A DNA stretch of 64,000 bases from an uncultured Pelagibacteraceae bacterium (GTDB lineage: Bacteria > Pseudomonadota > Alphaproteobacteria > Pelagibacterales > Pelagibacteraceae), in NCBI GenBank assembly GCA_902612605.1, contig CACMDY010000005.1, positions 1-64,000 on the forward strand. The letters run 5' to 3'. The translations under genes and the position numbers were made by a program. The notes beneath the pieces are model-generated. The model saw nothing but the letters and a program-made list of their open reading frames with translations, searched no databases and was not told the origin of the DNA. Position 1 is the first letter of the stretch. The number at the start of each line of letters is the position of its first letter. This document shows, piece by piece, positions 7,703 to 17,093 of the stretch.

Positions 7703-8020
7703 CTATCTTAATAAGAAAAAAATAATAAACCAATAAGATAATAATCCTGAAACAATAGTAGCGATTACATTTCTAGAATAAAATCCAACGACTAAAGCAA
7801 CAAATGCACCATAAATTTTTGGATCTGTGATTTCTACAAAGAAACCAAAATCATTAAAAAAAACTCCAGGAAATATTATTGATGGAAATACAGCTGCTGG
7901 AACATAATTAAGAACCTCTTTAACCTTAGTTCCAAGCATTTCTCTATCAATTAATGCTATCATTGCCATCCTGGAAAAATAGGTCACAACTCCAGACAGT
8001 ATGATTGAAATCCAGGTCAT
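7703..8020 (-). CDS. azlD: AzlD family small membrane subunit of amino-acid exporter
   Basis: A 105-residue protein with about four membrane helices, the usual size for AzlD. The ATYFSR-like segment here reads VTYFSRMA, and PAAVFPSIIFPG is the conserved proline-rich loop. AzlD works with AzlC as a two-part exporter for branched-chain amino acids and analogues. It overlaps azlC by four bases (ATGA), the typical arrangement for translational coupling. Substrate specificity is not established here. Confidence 0.85.
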   Translation of the reverse strand: MTWISIILSGVVTYFSRMAMIALIDREMLGTKVKEVLNYVPAAVFPSIIFPGVFFNDFGFFVEITDPKIYGAFVALVVGFYSRNVIATIVSGLLSYWFIIFFLLR

Positions 8021-8703
8021 TTTTTAAACCTCAGCATTATAAAAACTGATATTAAAGCAAGAATTGGCGATAAAATTATGTATGACTTAAATGGAGCATC
8101 AAATAAAATTAATGAAGCAAAACCAGACACTAACATTACAAAAACATGGTCTAATTTTCTTATATCATTAACTACAATTGCTAAAAATGTTAGTGGAATT
8201 GCAAATTTCAAACCCAACTGTTCTGGAATAAATGAGCCTAATACAATTCCACTTAATGTAGAAATTTGCCAAAAAATCCAGAGTGTGACTCCACCTCCTA
8301 AAACATGATAATGTAAATTAATTTCAGTATTATTTTTTTTTAAATAATTATTAGACTCTGCAAAACCTTGATCAACTATAAAATATGATATGAATAATTT
8401 TTTTAAAAAACTTAGTTTTTCTAAATATTCAGATAAGACTGCTCCATATAATAAATGTCTAGAGTTGATTACTCCTACAGAGGTAATGGCAACCAAAGAT
8501 GACGCTCCCCCTGATAAAAGTTGCATAAATATTATTTGTGAGGCTCCTCCAAAAATAATCAAAGATGTTGCATAAACTAGCAAAGGATCAAAACCAAATT
8601 CTACTCCTATAGCGCCTGTGATAATTCCAAAAGGAACTACCGATAACATATGAGGTAGTACATCTGTAGTACCTTTTAAAAATATTTTAGATTTTGATAG
8701 CAT
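8017..8703 (-). CDS. azlC: AzlC family permease (large subunit of amino-acid exporter)
   Basis: A 228-residue inner-membrane protein with about six helices. The first half has the AzlC pattern PFGIITGAIGVEFGF followed by FGGASQIIFMQLL and the NSRHLLYGA motif near residue 80. It should form the export channel together with AzlD. It lies three bases after the cyclotransferase-like gene, in a minus-strand series with cinA. A link between glutathione/gamma-glutamyl breakdown and amino-acid export is possible from context but is not shown. Confidence 0.88.
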   Translation of the reverse strand: MLSKSKIFLKGTTDVLPHMLSVVPFGIITGAIGVEFGFDPLLVYATSLIIFGGASQIIFMQLLSGGASSLVAITSVGVINSRHLLYGAVLSEYLEKLSFLKKLFISYFIVDQGFAESNNYLKKNNTEINLHYHVLGGGVTLWIFWQISTLSGIVLGSFIPEQLGLKFAIPLTFLAIVVNDIRKLDHVFVMLVSGFASLILFDAPFKSYIILSPILALISVFIMLRFKK

Positions 8704-8706
8704 TAA

Positions 8707-9111
8707 TCAAAAATTTACTAGCGCTTTTTTGAGATATTTTTTATCTAATTTACAATCTTTATAGCCTTGCATTACAACGTTTAGATATCTTTCGGTGGGA
8801 TATCTAAAAATTGTTTTTTTAGGCATGATATAAGTCATCACAGTATTGTTATAATACTTAAAATACATTTTTTTATAAAGAATTGGATAATCTTCATAAA
8901 TATCAAGTTTTTTTTCATCACTTTTTGATATCTCATACAATCCACCAGGCACAATGGAATTATTTTTCTTTTCTATATCTGCTGCACGATACTTGCTTCT
9001 AAAATTAAGTGTATATCCTTTTAAATTTATCTTTTTAATAAATTTAGAATCTTTACATCTTCTTTTCATTTGAAAATGATTTAGATTACTCCCGTAAGCA
9101 AAATAAAGCAT
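8707..9111 (-). CDS. Gamma-glutamylcyclotransferase-like protein
   Basis: A 134-residue protein of the GGCT/AIG2 fold. FAYGSNL near residues 4-10 is the family substrate loop (YGSN), and LDIYEDYP around residues 86-93 carries the glutamate that acts as general acid/base in characterised members. The family releases 5-oxoproline from gamma-glutamyl amines or peptides, including glutathione turnover. It is two bases after cinA and just before azlC. The exact substrate is unknown. Confidence 0.8.
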   Translation of the reverse strand: MLYFAYGSNLNHFQMKRRCKDSKFIKKINLKGYTLNFRSKYRAADIEKKNNSIVPGGLYEISKSDEKKLDIYEDYPILYKKMYFKYYNNTVMTYIMPKKTIFRYPTERYLNVVMQGYKDCKLDKKYLKKALVNF

Positions 9112-9113
9112 AA

Positions 9114-9863
9114 TTATCTCTCAACTATTTCAATTTCTTTATCTTTAACAAACTTAAGTATTTCTGAATTACATTTATCAATTTTTGTTTTATCTACTGA
9201 TCTGACAACAATTGATACCCCTAATTTTCCAGCTTTAAAAAAAGGATAACTTCCAATTTCAACTTCAGTATTATTATTTTGGACCTCTGTTAAAGATTTA
9301 GCTATTTCACTCTCAACGGTTCTTAAATTAATTGTTTCACTTAATATTGGCTCCCCTCCAACCAAAAGGTTATTTAAACTTCCAAGCATAGCCTTCATAA
9401 TTGATGGAACTCCTGGAAGACAAAATACATTTTCAACATAAAAGCCAGGCGCACCACTAGATGGATTTAAAATTAAATTAGCGCTAACAGGCATTTTAGC
9501 CATCTTTTGTCTACCTTCATTAAATTCTCCTGGCTTATAATAATTTTCTAGTATTGAAAAAGCCTCTTTATGAAAACCGTATTCAATATTAAATGCTTTA
9601 GAAACAGATTCTGCTGTAATATCATCATGAGTGGGCCCTATTCCTCCTGTAGTAAATATATATGAATATTTTTTTCTCAGCTCATTAACTGTATTTATAA
9701 TAATGCTTTCATCATCAGGAATGACTCTAACTTCTGCAACAGGTATGCCCAATGAATTTAACCAAATAGCTAATGTGCTTGTATTAACATCTTGTGTTCG
9801 GCCTGATAGAACTTCGTTACCGATAATTAAAATACCAGCATTTATCTCTTTTTTATTTTGCAT
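9114..9863 (-). CDS. CinA-type molybdopterin-binding-fold protein (competence/damage-inducible protein A N-domain)
   Basis: A 249-residue protein covering only the MoCF (MoaB/MogA-like) domain. The landmarks are IGNEVLSGRTQDVN near residue 15, FTTGGIGPTHDD near 70, and FCLPGVPSIM near 150. Full-length CinA also has a C-terminal nicotinamide-nucleotide amidase domain, which is absent. The single-domain form is common in alphaproteobacteria; it may be an ADP-ribose or CoA-type pyrophosphatase, but this is not proven. Its start codon is 22 bases from the divergent sfsA start, so its promoter must lie within sfsA. Confidence 0.8.
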   Translation of the reverse strand: MQNKKEINAGILIIGNEVLSGRTQDVNTSTLAIWLNSLGIPVAEVRVIPDDESIIINTVNELRKKYSYIFTTGGIGPTHDDITAESVSKAFNIEYGFHKEAFSILENYYKPGEFNEGRQKMAKMPVSANLILNPSSGAPGFYVENVFCLPGVPSIMKAMLGSLNNLLVGGEPILSETINLRTVESEIAKSLTEVQNNNTEVEIGSYPFFKAGKLGVSIVVRSVDKTKIDKCNSEILKFVKDKEIEIVER

Positions 9864-9885
9864 ATGTAAATATAAGTAAATTTAT

Positions 9886-10572
9886 ATGAAATTTACAAAT
9901 AGCCTTATTAAAGGAAAATTATTAAAAAGATATAAAAGATTTTTCGCTGATATAAAAGTAAATAGTAAGATTATAACGGCACATTGTCCTAACACTGGAT
10001 CTATGCAGGGCCTCTTGGATCAAGGTAATGAAGTTCTAGTTACAGAACACAATGATCCAAAAAGAAAACTGAAATTTACATTAGAAATTATTAAAGCAAA
10101 AAAAAGATATGTTGGAGTCAATACTCATAGGGCTAACAAAATCGTCCATCATGGATTAGAAAATAAATTAATATCAGAATTTAAAACTATTAAAAATATT
10201 AAACCAGAATTTAAATTTAGTGATGATACCAGATTTGATTTTTTATGTGACAAAAATTTAATAGAAGTAAAGAATGTTACATTATTTAGAGAAAATGATA
10301 TTGCAGAATTTCCTGATGCGGTAACATCAAGAGGAACAAAACATCTAAATATGTTAATTAAATCAATTAAAAAAGGATATAAACCATATGTCTTATTTTT
10401 AACGCAAATTCAAAATATAAATAATTTTAGAATTGCAAAAGATATAGATGAAATTTATTTTGAAAACTACAAAAAAGCAAAAAAAGCAGGGGTAAATTTT
10501 CTCGCTTATAGATGTAAATTAAGTTCTAAAGAAATTAAAATTGAAAAAAAAATTAATATTTTAGATGACTGA
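9886..10572 (+). CDS. sfsA: SfsA family protein (sugar fermentation stimulation protein)
   Basis: A 228-residue protein with the SfsA pattern: LIKGKLLKRYKRFFAD at residues 7-22, then CPNTGSMQGLL near 35-45 and the nuclease-like RFDFL...LIEVKNVTL around 113-128, then AEFPDAVTSRGTKHL. Members bind DNA and carry a nuclease-like fold; the role is still unclear. It is the first gene of the map-pur operon and overlaps map by eight bases. The start shown agrees with the family N terminus. Confidence 0.9.
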   Translation: MKFTNSLIKGKLLKRYKRFFADIKVNSKIITAHCPNTGSMQGLLDQGNEVLVTEHNDPKRKLKFTLEIIKAKKRYVGVNTHRANKIVHHGLENKLISEFKTIKNIKPEFKFSDDTRFDFLCDKNLIEVKNVTLFRENDIAEFPDAVTSRGTKHLNMLIKSIKKGYKPYVLFLTQIQNINNFRIAKDIDEIYFENYKKAKKAGVNFLAYRCKLSSKEIKIEKKINILDD

Positions 10573-11335
10573 TTATAAAGAAAAATTCGAAAAGATGAGA
10601 GTTGCTGGAAAGCTTGCATCTAAAACTTTAGACATGCTTACAGATTATATTAAACCAGGAGTATCAACAGATAAGATTGATAAATTGGGTTATGAATTTA
10701 TAAAAGATAATGGTGGCTATTCAGCTCCGTTATTTTATAGAGGTTTTGAAAAATCACTCTGCACATCATTGAATCATGTAGTTTGTCATGGAATACCCTC
10801 TGAGAGAATTTTAGAAGATGGTGATGCAGTTAATGTTGATGTGACAGCAGTCATTGATAATCATTATGGGGATACAAGTAGAATGTATGAAATTGGAAAT
10901 GTACCAGTTAAAGCAAAAAATTTAATTGAAGCAACCTATGAATCATTAATGAAAGCAATATCAATTTTACAACCAGGTAAAAAACTTGGTGATATAGGAT
11001 TTGAAATTCAATCTTATGTTGAAAGCAAAGGTTATTCAGTTGTTAGAGATTTTTGTGGGCATGGTATAAGCAATGTATTTCATGAACCTCCCAATATTCT
11101 TCATTATGGATCTAAAAATACTGGCAAAGAACTAATACCTGGTATGACTTTTACGATTGAACCAATGATAAATTATGGAAAATATGACACAAAAGTTTTA
11201 AATGATGGGTGGACTGCAGTAACCAAAGATAAATCTTTATCAGCACAATTTGAGCATACTGTTGGTATCACTGAAGATTCGTGTGAAATTTTCACAGAAT
11301 CTGTTAAAGGTTATACGAGGCCCCCATATAATTAA
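10565..11335 (+). CDS. map: Methionine aminopeptidase, type I
   Basis: Removes the initiator methionine from new proteins in the cytoplasm. The 256-residue product has the MetAP pattern: HGIPSERIL, then the metal ligand aspartates in NVDVTAVIDNHYGDTSR, the histidine in FCGHGISNVFHEPPN, the glutamate in FTIEPMIN, and the final one in SAQFEHTVGIT. No N-terminal zinc-finger extension is seen. It overlaps sfsA by eight bases and purB by one base (TAATG). Confidence 0.95.
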   Translation: MTDYKEKFEKMRVAGKLASKTLDMLTDYIKPGVSTDKIDKLGYEFIKDNGGYSAPLFYRGFEKSLCTSLNHVVCHGIPSERILEDGDAVNVDVTAVIDNHYGDTSRMYEIGNVPVKAKNLIEATYESLMKAISILQPGKKLGDIGFEIQSYVESKGYSVVRDFCGHGISNVFHEPPNILHYGSKNTGKELIPGMTFTIEPMINYGKYDTKVLNDGWTAVTKDKSLSAQFEHTVGITEDSCEIFTESVKGYTRPPYN

Positions 11336-12627
11336 TGATATCAAGATATTCTAGAAAAGAACTTGTCAGTATTTGGTCTGAAGAAAACAAATATAAGATT
11401 TGGCTAGATGTAGAAATTGCTGCAGCTGAGGCAATGGAAAAATATAAAATTATTCCTAAAGGAGTTGCGTCATTAGTAAAAAAAAAGGGTAAAATCAAAG
11501 TTAAAAGAATTCATGATATAGAATCAAAAGTTAAGCATGATGTAATAGCTTTTTTGACTTCAATAACAGAACAAGCCGGTCTTAAAGCAAGATATCTTCA
11601 TCAAGGAATGACTTCATCTGATGTTTTAGATACAACTTTAAATGTTCAATTAGTTCAATCAGGAAACATCTTATTAAGAGACATTGATAAAATTTTATCT
11701 GTTCTAAAAAAACAGGCAAAAAAATACAAACTAACTCCATGTATTGGAAGAAGTCATGGAATTCATGCGGAACCAATTACATTTGGACTAAAATTAGCAT
11801 CATTTTATGAGGAATTTAAAAGAAACAAATTAAGATTAAAAGATGCAATAGAAAATGTATCAACATGTGCAATTTCAGGAGCTGTAGGTACGTTTGCAAA
11901 TATAAATCCTAAAGTAGAAACTTATGTTGCAAAAAAATTAAAATTGAAAGCTGAGCCAATTTCAACTCAAATTATTCCAAGAGATAGACATGCGCATTAT
12001 TTTTCTGTGCTTGGGATTATTGCAGGATCTGTTGAAAGAGTTGCAACAGAAATAAGGCATTTACAAAGATCAGAAGTTTATGAATTACAAGAATACTTTT
12101 CAAAAGATCAAAAAGGATCTTCTGCTATGCCTCATAAGAAAAATCCAATATTAAGTGAAAATCTTACAGGTCTTGCAAGAATGGTGAGAAGTTATGTAAT
12201 ACCAGCTTTAGAAAATATTTCTTTATGGCATGAAAGAGACATTTCTCATTCTAGTGTTGAAAGAAATATTGGTCCAGATGCAAATATAACTTTAGATTTT
12301 GCTTTAGTTAGACTGTCAGGAATTTTAGAGAAAATGATTGTTTATCCAAAAACGATGATAAAAAATTTAAACTTAACAAGAGGTCTTGTTTTTTCTCAAG
12401 AAGTAATGTTAGAACTTACTAAATCAGGTATTGCTAGAGAGAAAGCGTATAGATTGGTTCAGTCTCATGCAAAAGCTAGTTTTGCAAAGAATATAAACCT
12501 GTTAACACTTTTAAAAAGTGATAAATCGATCACTAGTAAAATAAGTGAAAAAAGATTAGATAAAATATTTACATATGACAAACACTTAAAAAATGTAAAT
12601 TATATATTTAAAAGAATATTTAAATAA
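11335..12627 (+). CDS. purB: Adenylosuccinate lyase
   Basis: Catalyses two steps of purine synthesis: release of fumarate from SAICAR and from adenylosuccinate. The 430-residue protein carries the fumarase/lyase superfamily signature SSAMPHKKNP near residues 262-271, plus the TSSDVLDTTL loop near 90 and the GRSHGIHAEP loop near 140. It begins in a TAATG overlap with map and ends in another with purC, so translation is probably coupled through the operon. Confidence 0.96.
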   Translation: MISRYSRKELVSIWSEENKYKIWLDVEIAAAEAMEKYKIIPKGVASLVKKKGKIKVKRIHDIESKVKHDVIAFLTSITEQAGLKARYLHQGMTSSDVLDTTLNVQLVQSGNILLRDIDKILSVLKKQAKKYKLTPCIGRSHGIHAEPITFGLKLASFYEEFKRNKLRLKDAIENVSTCAISGAVGTFANINPKVETYVAKKLKLKAEPISTQIIPRDRHAHYFSVLGIIAGSVERVATEIRHLQRSEVYELQEYFSKDQKGSSAMPHKKNPILSENLTGLARMVRSYVIPALENISLWHERDISHSSVERNIGPDANITLDFALVRLSGILEKMIVYPKTMIKNLNLTRGLVFSQEVMLELTKSGIAREKAYRLVQSHAKASFAKNINLLTLLKSDKSITSKISEKRLDKIFTYDKHLKNVNYIFKRIFK

Positions 12628-13412
12628 TGAAAAAAGGAAAAAAATTATACGAAGGTAAAGCAAAAATAATTTTTGCAAGTAATGATAAAAAATATGTTAT
12701 CCAGCATTTTAAAGATGACGCAACTGCATTTAATAATCAAAAAAAAGCAGTTATGGATGGAAAAGGAATTTTAAATAATAGAATATCTGAACATATATTA
12801 ACTCAATTAAACCATGTTGGTATCAAAAATCATTTAGTAAAACGTTTAAATATGAGAGAACAACTCGTTCAGCATGTTGAAATTATACCTATTGAATTTA
12901 TTGTAAGAAACATTGCAACTGGTTCATTAACTAAAAGATTGGGTATTGAAGATGGGACAGCTTTAGATAATCCATTAATAGAGTATTGCTTAAAAGATGA
13001 TGACTTAGGTGATCCTCTTGTAAGTACTGAACACATCTTAGCTTTTAAATGGATGGAAAAAGATGAATTAAACTTAATTAATAAAGAATTAAATAGAATT
13101 AATGACTTTCTACAAGGCATGTTTAGAGGTGTTGGAATTAAACTTGTAGATTTTAAGGTTGAGTTTGGAAGATATGAAAAAAATGGAAAAAAAGAGATCA
13201 TGCTTGCAGATGAAATAAGTCCAGATACCTGCAGACTATGGGATGTAAACAGTGACAAAAAATTAGATAAAGATAGGTTTAGAAAAGGTCTTGGTAATCT
13301 AATTGAGGCTTATCAAGAAGTTGCAAGAAGATTAGATATACTTCATGAACAATCAAATATAAGACCATTAAAATATACCAAACCGCAAGCAGTAAAGATT
13401 AAAAAAAAGTAA
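12627..13412 (+). CDS. purC: SAICAR synthase
   Basis: Joins CAIR and aspartate using ATP. The 261-residue protein begins with KLYEGKAKIIF, the usual glycine-rich nucleotide loop, and has EFIVRNIATGSL near residues 90-101 and LADEISPDTCRLWD near 193-206, all strongly conserved in PurC. Its product is the substrate of the neighbouring PurB. TAATG overlaps join it to purB and to purS. Confidence 0.96.
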   Translation: MKKGKKLYEGKAKIIFASNDKKYVIQHFKDDATAFNNQKKAVMDGKGILNNRISEHILTQLNHVGIKNHLVKRLNMREQLVQHVEIIPIEFIVRNIATGSLTKRLGIEDGTALDNPLIEYCLKDDDLGDPLVSTEHILAFKWMEKDELNLINKELNRINDFLQGMFRGVGIKLVDFKVEFGRYEKNGKKEIMLADEISPDTCRLWDVNSDKKLDKDRFRKGLGNLIEAYQEVARRLDILHEQSNIRPLKYTKPQAVKIKKK

Positions 13413-13645
13413 TGAAGATTAAAGTAATTGTAACTCTTAAAAATGGAGTTTTAGATCCTCAAGGAAAGGCTATTCAACAAACACTTAATGGAATGAACTT
13501 TGGAAATGTAGAAGATGTAAGACAAGGTAAATATTTTGAAATTGAAGTTAAAGAGAAAGATGAAAAAAAAGCAAAGTCTTCAGTAGATGACATGTGTAAA
13601 AAGCTATTGGCTAATCTTGTTATTGAGGATTACAAAATAGTTTAA
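13412..13645 (+). CDS. purS: FGAM synthase subunit PurS
   Basis: A 77-residue subunit that bridges PurQ and PurL in the three-part formylglycinamidine ribonucleotide synthase. The start IKVIVTLKNGVLDPQGKAI and the GKYFEIEV strand fit the PurS family. Its presence fits the short PurL encoded downstream, which lacks its own glutaminase domain. It overlaps purC by one base and purQ follows after three bases. Confidence 0.94.
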   Translation: MKIKVIVTLKNGVLDPQGKAIQQTLNGMNFGNVEDVRQGKYFEIEVKEKDEKKAKSSVDDMCKKLLANLVIEDYKIV

Positions 13646-13648
13646 TAA

Positions 13649-14332
13649 ATGAGATCATCAGTCATTATTTTTCCAGGATCAAATTGTGATAGAGACATGG
13701 ATGTAGCTCTTAAAAAATTTGGTTTTAAAAATCAAATGGTTTGGCACAATGATCAATCTATTCCAAAATCAGACTTAATAGTATTGCCAGGTGGCTTTTC
13801 TTATGGTGATTACTTAAGATGTGGAAGTATTGCTTCTAAATCAAAAATTATAAAATCAGTGATTGATTTTGCTAATTCTGGAGGTCTGGTATTAGGTATT
13901 TGTAATGGATTTCAAATCTTAACTGAAACTGGACTACTAAATGGAATTTTACAACAAAATAAGTTTCTAAATTTTATATGCAGCAATGTTTATGTAAAAG
14001 TTAAAGATAAACAAAATAAATATTTCAAAGATTTGAAAAAAGATGTTTTAGAACTTCATATTGCCCATAATGAAGGAAATTACTTTTGTAGTGATGATGA
14101 ATTAAAATCTTTGGAAGATAATAATCAAATAGCTGTAACGTATTGTGGAATAGATGGCACAGAAAATGAAACAACTAATCCTAACGGAGCAATTAAAAAT
14201 ATAGCTGGAATATTTAATAAAAATAAAAATGTATTGGGAATGATGCCTCATCCTGAGAGAATGATAGACAAATATTTATCAGGTGAAGATGGTTCATTAT
14301 TTTTCAAAAATATTTTAGATAATTTTAAATAA
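13649..14332 (+). CDS. purQ: FGAM synthase glutaminase subunit PurQ
   Basis: Supplies ammonia from glutamine to PurL. This class I glutamine amidotransferase of 227 residues shows the nucleophile cysteine in VLGICNGFQIL near residue 88 and the His/Glu pair in MMPHPERM near residues 196-203. VLPGGFSYGDYLRCGSIA is the typical PurQ segment. It lies between purS and purL and overlaps purL by one base. Confidence 0.96.
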   Translation: MRSSVIIFPGSNCDRDMDVALKKFGFKNQMVWHNDQSIPKSDLIVLPGGFSYGDYLRCGSIASKSKIIKSVIDFANSGGLVLGICNGFQILTETGLLNGILQQNKFLNFICSNVYVKVKDKQNKYFKDLKKDVLELHIAHNEGNYFCSDDELKSLEDNNQIAVTYCGIDGTENETTNPNGAIKNIAGIFNKNKNVLGMMPHPERMIDKYLSGEDGSLFFKNILDNFK

Positions 14333-16524
14333 TGGAAGTTACAGAAGCAGTTGCAATAGACCACGGATTAAAAAAAGAAGAGTTTTCTAAAATATGTGAA
14401 CTTCTTAAGAGAACACCTAATTTAACTGAGCTTGCAATATTTTCTGCGATGTGGAACGAACATTGCTCCTATAAGTCTTCAAGAAAACATTTAAAAAAAA
14501 TGCACACCAAAGGAAAACAAGTAATTCAAGGACCCGGAGAAAATGCTGGTGTTATTGATATTGGAGATGATGATGCAATTGTATTCAAAATCGAAAGCCA
14601 CAATCACCCTTCGTTTATTGAACCTTATCAAGGTGCAGCAACTGGAGTTGGTGGAATTATGAGAGATGTATTCACAATGGGAGCAAGACCAATAGCAAAT
14701 CTAAATTCAATTCATTTTGGTTCACCTCAGCATAAAAAAACAAGAAACTTATTAAGAGGAGTTGTTAAAGGGATAGGTGGATATGGAAATTGTATTGGAG
14801 TTCCAACAATTGCTGGTCAAACAACTTTTGATGAGTCTTACAATGGGAATATATTAGTAAATGCCATGACTCTTGGCTTAGTAAATAAAAATAAGATTTT
14901 TTACTCAAAAGCAGCTGGTTTAGATAAACCAGTAATATATGTCGGTTCAAAAACTGGAAGAGATGGAATTCATGGTGCCAGTATGGCTTCAGCAACTTTC
15001 GATGACAAAATTGAAGAAAAAAAACCAACAGTTCAAGTAGGAGATCCATTTACTGAAAAATTATTACTTGAAGCGTGCCTAGAATTAATGGCTGATAATT
15101 CAATTATTGCTATTCAAGATATGGGTGCAGCAGGATTAACATCTTCAAGTATTGAAATGGCATCAAAAGGAAACCTTGGAATTGAATTAAATCTAAGTGA
15201 AGTTCCTTGTAGAGAGGAAAAAATGACTCCATATGAAATAATGCTGTCTGAAAGTCAAGAGAGAATGCTTATTGTTCTTGAAAAAGGAAAAGAAGAACAT
15301 GCAAAGAAAATATTTGATAAATGGAACCTAGATTTCGCAGTTATAGGTAAAACAACAGACACAAAAAAAATAGAATTGATATTTGATAATAAAAAAGTTG
15401 CTGAAATACCTATTAATCTCCTTGCTGAAAATGCTCCAATATATGATCGTCCTTGGAAAAAAACTAAATTACCTCAAAAATTGAAATTTGATAAAGACGA
15501 ATTTAAATCATTAAAATTATCAGATTGTCTAAAGAAGATTTTAAGTAATTCAAACATTTCAGACAAAAAATGGATATGGGATCAATACGATCATACAGTA
15601 ATGGGAGACACAATTCAAAAACCTGGGGGTGATGCTGGAGTTGTAAGAGTTCATGGGACCAATAAAGCGGTAGCAGCATCAGTAGATTCTTCTGCATTAT
15701 ATTGTTTCTCGCATCCATTAACTGGAGGAAAACAAATAGTTTCTGAGAGCTATAGAAATCTTATTTCGGTAGGAGCTAAACCTATTGCTATTACAAATTG
15801 TTTAAACTTCGGAAACCCGGAAAAAGAAAAAAATATGGGTGAATTTGTAGAATGTGTTGAAGGAATAACTGAAGCAAGTAAGTATCTAGATTTTCCAGTC
15901 GTATCTGGGAATGTATCATTTTATAACGAAACAAAAGATAAAGGCATAAAGCCTACACCGACAATTGGAGGTGTTGGACTAATCTCTGACTATCAAAAAA
16001 TGCTTACTATGGATTTTAAAACTGAAGGAAACTTAGTTTATGTAATTGGTAAAACTGATGGACATTTAGATCAAAGTATTTTTGCAAGAGAGCTTTTAAA
16101 TGAAAAAAAAGGTCCACCACCTACTGTTAATTTATTTAATGAAAAAAACATTGGTGAGACTGTATTAGATTTATCTAGAAAAAATCTTATTGTGAGTTGC
16201 CATGACGTATCATTAGGTGGAATTTTAACAGCATTATCAAAAATGTGTATTAAAGGAAAAAAGGGAATAAAAATTAATTCACTTAAAGGTTTAACAAATA
16301 AATATGAATATTTCTTTGGTGAAGATCAGGCTCGATATATTGTTGAAATACCTAAAGCTAGTTTGAATAAAGTAAATGATATTTTAAACAAATATTCTGT
16401 ACATTTCGATGAATTAGGGACAGTTAATGGACAATCCATCGTATATAAAGATGACATCAATTTGCCTATTGAAGAATTGGCAGATGCACATAAATATTGG
16501 TTAAAGAAGTATATGGATAGCTAA
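14332..16524 (+). CDS. purL: FGAM synthase large subunit PurL (short form)
   Basis: ATP-dependent amidation of FGAR to FGAM, the fourth step of purine synthesis. At 730 residues it is the small PurL type that needs PurS and PurQ. Two related ATP-binding halves are visible: FKIESHNHPS near residues 87-96 with GAATGVGGIMRD, and QKPGGDAGVVRV near 429-440. SAMWNEHCSYKSS near residue 40 is the usual N-terminal signature. It is joined by TAATG overlaps to purQ and to bolA. Confidence 0.97.
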   Translation: MEVTEAVAIDHGLKKEEFSKICELLKRTPNLTELAIFSAMWNEHCSYKSSRKHLKKMHTKGKQVIQGPGENAGVIDIGDDDAIVFKIESHNHPSFIEPYQGAATGVGGIMRDVFTMGARPIANLNSIHFGSPQHKKTRNLLRGVVKGIGGYGNCIGVPTIAGQTTFDESYNGNILVNAMTLGLVNKNKIFYSKAAGLDKPVIYVGSKTGRDGIHGASMASATFDDKIEEKKPTVQVGDPFTEKLLLEACLELMADNSIIAIQDMGAAGLTSSSIEMASKGNLGIELNLSEVPCREEKMTPYEIMLSESQERMLIVLEKGKEEHAKKIFDKWNLDFAVIGKTTDTKKIELIFDNKKVAEIPINLLAENAPIYDRPWKKTKLPQKLKFDKDEFKSLKLSDCLKKILSNSNISDKKWIWDQYDHTVMGDTIQKPGGDAGVVRVHGTNKAVAASVDSSALYCFSHPLTGGKQIVSESYRNLISVGAKPIAITNCLNFGNPEKEKNMGEFVECVEGITEASKYLDFPVVSGNVSFYNETKDKGIKPTPTIGGVGLISDYQKMLTMDFKTEGNLVYVIGKTDGHLDQSIFARELLNEKKGPPPTVNLFNEKNIGETVLDLSRKNLIVSCHDVSLGGILTALSKMCIKGKKGIKINSLKGLTNKYEYFFGEDQARYIVEIPKASLNKVNDILNKYSVHFDELGTVNGQSIVYKDDINLPIEELADAHKYWLKKYMDS

Positions 16525-16754
16525 TGGCAATGGATTTAAAAGAAATTGAGAGTTTAATTAAGGAAGGATTACCTGACGCAAAAGTTGAAATTCAAGATTT
16601 AGCGGGTGATGGAAATCACTATTCTGCTACAGTGACATCATCTGAATTTTCAGGTAAAAGTAAAATAGAACAACACAAAATGGTATATAATTCATTAAAA
16701 GGTAAAATGGGAAATGAGCTTCACGCTTTAGCAATTAAAACAAAGGAAATTTAA
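16524..16754 (+). CDS. BolA family protein
   Basis: A 76-residue BolA-fold protein, with the conserved HYSATVTSSEF strand, the KSKIEQHKMVYNSL helix and the final LHALAIKT containing the conserved histidine. BolA proteins form [2Fe-2S]-bridged pairs with monothiol glutaredoxins, and such a glutaredoxin is the very next gene. The start overlaps the purL stop by one base; a second ATG two codons later is also possible. A role in iron-sulfur cluster delivery or iron sensing is likely. Confidence 0.92.
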   Translation: MAMDLKEIESLIKEGLPDAKVEIQDLAGDGNHYSATVTSSEFSGKSKIEQHKMVYNSLKGKMGNELHALAIKTKEI

Positions 16755-17093
16755 ATGGAACAAGAAACAAACGATTTAATTAAAAGTGAAATTGAAAATA
16801 ACGACGTGTGTCTTTTTATGAAAGGTACACCAGATGCACCACAGTGTGGGTTTTCAATGGCAACTTCAAACATTTTAAAAGTTCTTGAAGTAAATTTTAA
16901 AGGTGTAAATGTTTTAGCAGATCAAAAGCTACGAGAAGGTATAAAAGTATATAGTGATTGGCCAACCATTCCTCAATTATATGTTAAAAATGAGTTTATT
17001 GGTGGATGCGATATCGTAAAAGAAATGTATGAGAGCGGAGAACTTGCTAAACTCTTTGAGTCTAAAGGAATAAATTTTAAAGCTAAGAATTAA
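16755..17093 (+). CDS. grxD: Monothiol glutaredoxin, Grx4 type
   Basis: A 112-residue glutaredoxin with the CGFS active site (APQCGFSMAT near residues 31-40), the KGTPDAP segment before it, and the glutathione-binding WPTIPQLYV and GGCDIV loops. Monothiol glutaredoxins carry [2Fe-2S] clusters with glutathione. It follows the BolA gene with no gap, matching the known physical partnership, and is the last gene of the purine operon, facing convergent rpsD. Confidence 0.95.
   Translation: MEQETNDLIKSEIENNDVCLFMKGTPDAPQCGFSMATSNILKVLEVNFKGVNVLADQKLREGIKVYSDWPTIPQLYVKNEFIGGCDIVKEMYESGELAKLFESKGINFKAKN

Noticed and set aside
8078..8575. Plus-strand open frames inside azlC
   Set aside because: They lie opposite a clear membrane protein gene and their translations show no domain or signal.
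14765..15718. Minus-strand open frames inside purL
   Set aside because: They are opposite-strand shadows of a strongly conserved enzyme gene, with biased composition and no ribosome sites.
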